From: Sulfuricella sp.
GTDB lineage: Bacteria > Pseudomonadota > Gammaproteobacteria > Burkholderiales > Sulfuricellaceae
DNA length: 6,386 nucleotides
Direction of reading: 5' to 3'
NCBI GenBank assembly: GCA_030691435.1
Contig: JAUYEK010000398.1
Location: 1-6,386, forward strand
How positions within the stretch are numbered: position 1 is the first letter of the stretch; each line of letters starts with the position of its first letter. Below are positions 5,400 to 6,386 of the stretch, piece by piece. The notes beneath the pieces are model-generated. The model saw only the letters and a list, made by a program, of their open reading frames with translations, did not search any database and had not been told where the DNA came from. The translations under genes were made by a program, and so were the position numbers.

Positions 5400-6128
5400 A
5401 TGAACGGCTCAGAAAAAATCCCCAAAATGCAGGGCACGGACATTGCCGGGCACGCCTATTCCGCCAGGGAATCCTGGCGCGTGTTCGAGATTATGGCAGA
5501 ATTCGTCGAGGCGACGGAGCGCCTGAGTTGCATCCGTCCGGCGGTAAGCATTTTCGGCAGCGCCCGCACCCCCGTCGATCATCATTATTACAAGCTCACC
5601 GAGGAAATTTCCCGGCTCTTGTCCGATGCCGGCTTCAGCGTGATTTCCGGCGGCGGCCCGGGCATCATGGAGGCGGCGAACAAAGGTGCCTTTTTCGGCA
5701 AATCCCCTAGCATCGGCCTGAACATCCAGCTGCCATTCGAGCAGCATACCAACCTCTACCAGAACATCAGCCAGACCTTCCGCCATTTCTTTGCGCGCAA
5801 GGTGATGTTCGTCAAGTTCGCCACGGCCTACGTCGTAATGCCGGGCGGCTTCGGCACCTTGGACGAGCTGATGGAAGCGTTGACCCTGGTGCAGACCGGC
5901 AAGACCCGCAAGATCCCGATCATCCTGGTGCATGAGCCCTACTGGCGCGGCTTGGTGGACTGGTTCAAGGACACCTTGGTCAAGGAGGGGACGATCGATG
6001 CGGACGACATGGACCTGATCCAGATCATCGACGAGCCCAAGGACGTGGTGGACGCGATCTTCAAGTACTATGAAACCCGCGGTTTCGAGCCTTCCGCCGC
6101 CGAGCGGGAAATGCTGCTCAGCCTGTAA
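5400..6128 (+). CDS. LOG-family (TIGR00730) nucleotide phosphoribohydrolase-like protein
   Basis: The 242-residue protein belongs to the LOG / lysine decarboxylase-like Rossmann family. Characterised members hydrolyse the N-glycosidic bond of nucleoside 5'-monophosphates, including cytokinin ribotides; older 'lysine decarboxylase' labels are misannotations. Signatures seen: VSIFGSART (49-57), GGGPGIMEAANKGA (84-97), FARKVMF (131-137) with the conserved Arg133/Lys134, and PGGFGTLDELMEAL (148-161), where Asp155-Glu156 stands for the usual Glu-Glu. The larger size and the N-terminal SARESWRVFEIMAEFVEA place it in the long-LOG group, not the short plant-like type or the roughly 450-residue PpnN. 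The start is uncertain: the ATG at 5400 has no ribosome site of its own, ATG 5427 also has none, and GTG 5481 has AGGGAA upstream but would drop conserved-looking residues. The true substrate, AMP-like or modified, cannot be told from sequence. Confidence 0.9.
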   Translation: MNGSEKIPKMQGTDIAGHAYSARESWRVFEIMAEFVEATERLSCIRPAVSIFGSARTPVDHHYYKLTEEISRLLSDAGFSVISGGGPGIMEAANKGAFFGKSPSIGLNIQLPFEQHTNLYQNISQTFRHFFARKVMFVKFATAYVVMPGGFGTLDELMEALTLVQTGKTRKIPIILVHEPYWRGLVDWFKDTLVKEGTIDADDMDLIQIIDEPKDVVDAIFKYYETRGFEPSAAEREMLLSL

Positions 6129-6130
6129 TG

Positions 6131-6136
6131 TATAAT
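6131..6136 (+). promoter_or_regulatory. Perfect -10 box before the DUF2782 gene
   Basis: A consensus TATAAT lies just after the LOG stop codon and 24 bases before the next start codon, in a gap of only 32 bases. The matching -35 position, inside the end of the LOG gene, reads GAAATG and is poor. The site may be a separate promoter for the downstream gene, in addition to read-through from LOG. Confidence 0.4.
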
Positions 6137-6160
6137 GGCCTTTCGTTTTAAGGAAAAAAC

Positions 6161-6386
6161 ATGCGCGCCCTGATCGCCCTATTGCTGATTGCCCTGACCC
6201 TGCCTGCCTATGCGGAAGGCGCCAAATCCCTGCCGAAGGATCTGCAGCCGGTGCCCGAGCCCCCGCCGGCGCCCGCCGGCATGGAGCTCGACCCGGCCTT
6301 CGAGCCGCAGGTGACCATCATCAAGCGCGGCGAGGAAAAGGTCGAGGAATACCGCATCGGCGGCAAGCTGTACATGCTGAAAGTCA
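6161..6386 (+). CDS. DUF2782-family exported protein, N-terminal part (cut by the window edge)
   Basis: Seventy-five codons plus one base are present. Residues 1-18 (MRALIALLLIALTLPAYA) form a standard signal peptide with a likely cut after AYA, so the protein is periplasmic or envelope-associated; there is no lipobox cysteine. A proline-rich stretch follows (about 30-39, PVPEPPPAPA), then ELDPAFEPQVTIIKRGEE (42-59) and EEYRIGGKLYMLKV (62-75), the recognisable pattern of DUF2782, a small family of unknown function in beta- and gammaproteobacteria. The ATG has a strong ribosome site, AAGGA (6150-6154), 6 bases away. From memory, DUF2782 genes commonly sit beside polA and thrB in betaproteobacteria; here the LOG gene lies between it and polA. 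No function is assigned. The rest of the gene lies outside the window. Confidence 0.85.
   Translation, partial: MRALIALLLIALTLPAYAEGAKSLPKDLQPVPEPPPAPAGMELDPAFEPQVTIIKRGEEKVEEYRIGGKLYMLKV

Noticed and set aside
5409..5933. A 174-codon minus-strand frame opposite the LOG gene
   Set aside because: It is a shadow of a clear LOG-family gene and has no recognisable protein features.

Overview
This looks like an ordinary chromosomal segment from a Gram-negative betaproteobacterium. The basis is the gene order dusB-fis-purH, a short 78-residue Fis, a 905-residue polA beside a DUF2782 gene, and high GC with GC-rich third positions. An order such as Nitrosomonadales is plausible, but that is recall of gene neighbourhoods, not a computed placement.

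Layout: the left third is a minus-strand cluster read right to left. dusB (tRNA-dihydrouridine synthase B) overlaps fis (nucleoid protein) by 4 bases, and a 133-base gap then precedes the start of purH (IMP biosynthesis), which runs off the left edge. A 440-base non-coding stretch follows (1560-1999), holding the putative dusB promoter, a nested inverted repeat and a palindromic repeat element. The centre has a plus-strand MarC-family membrane protein gene converging on polA (DNA polymerase I, minus strand) across 33 bases. On the right, a LOG-family gene diverges from polA with only 16 bases between the start codons. A DUF2782 lipid-free exported protein gene follows and is cut by the right edge.

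The genes are mainly housekeeping: nucleotide synthesis, tRNA modification, nucleoid organisation, DNA repair and replication, and nucleotide salvage or hydrolysis. I see no defence system, phage genes, insertion-sequence transposase, CRISPR array, tRNA or rRNA.

The most interesting content is non-coding. Two elements (216-318 and 1767-1894) share one design: each arm starts AGCCAC and holds three tandem copies of the heptamer CACRGAK, the arms face each other as inverted repeats, and a small perfect palindrome abuts the left end. A different palindromic repeat-like sequence lies in frame inside polA, in the linker between the 5' nuclease and the proofreading domain.
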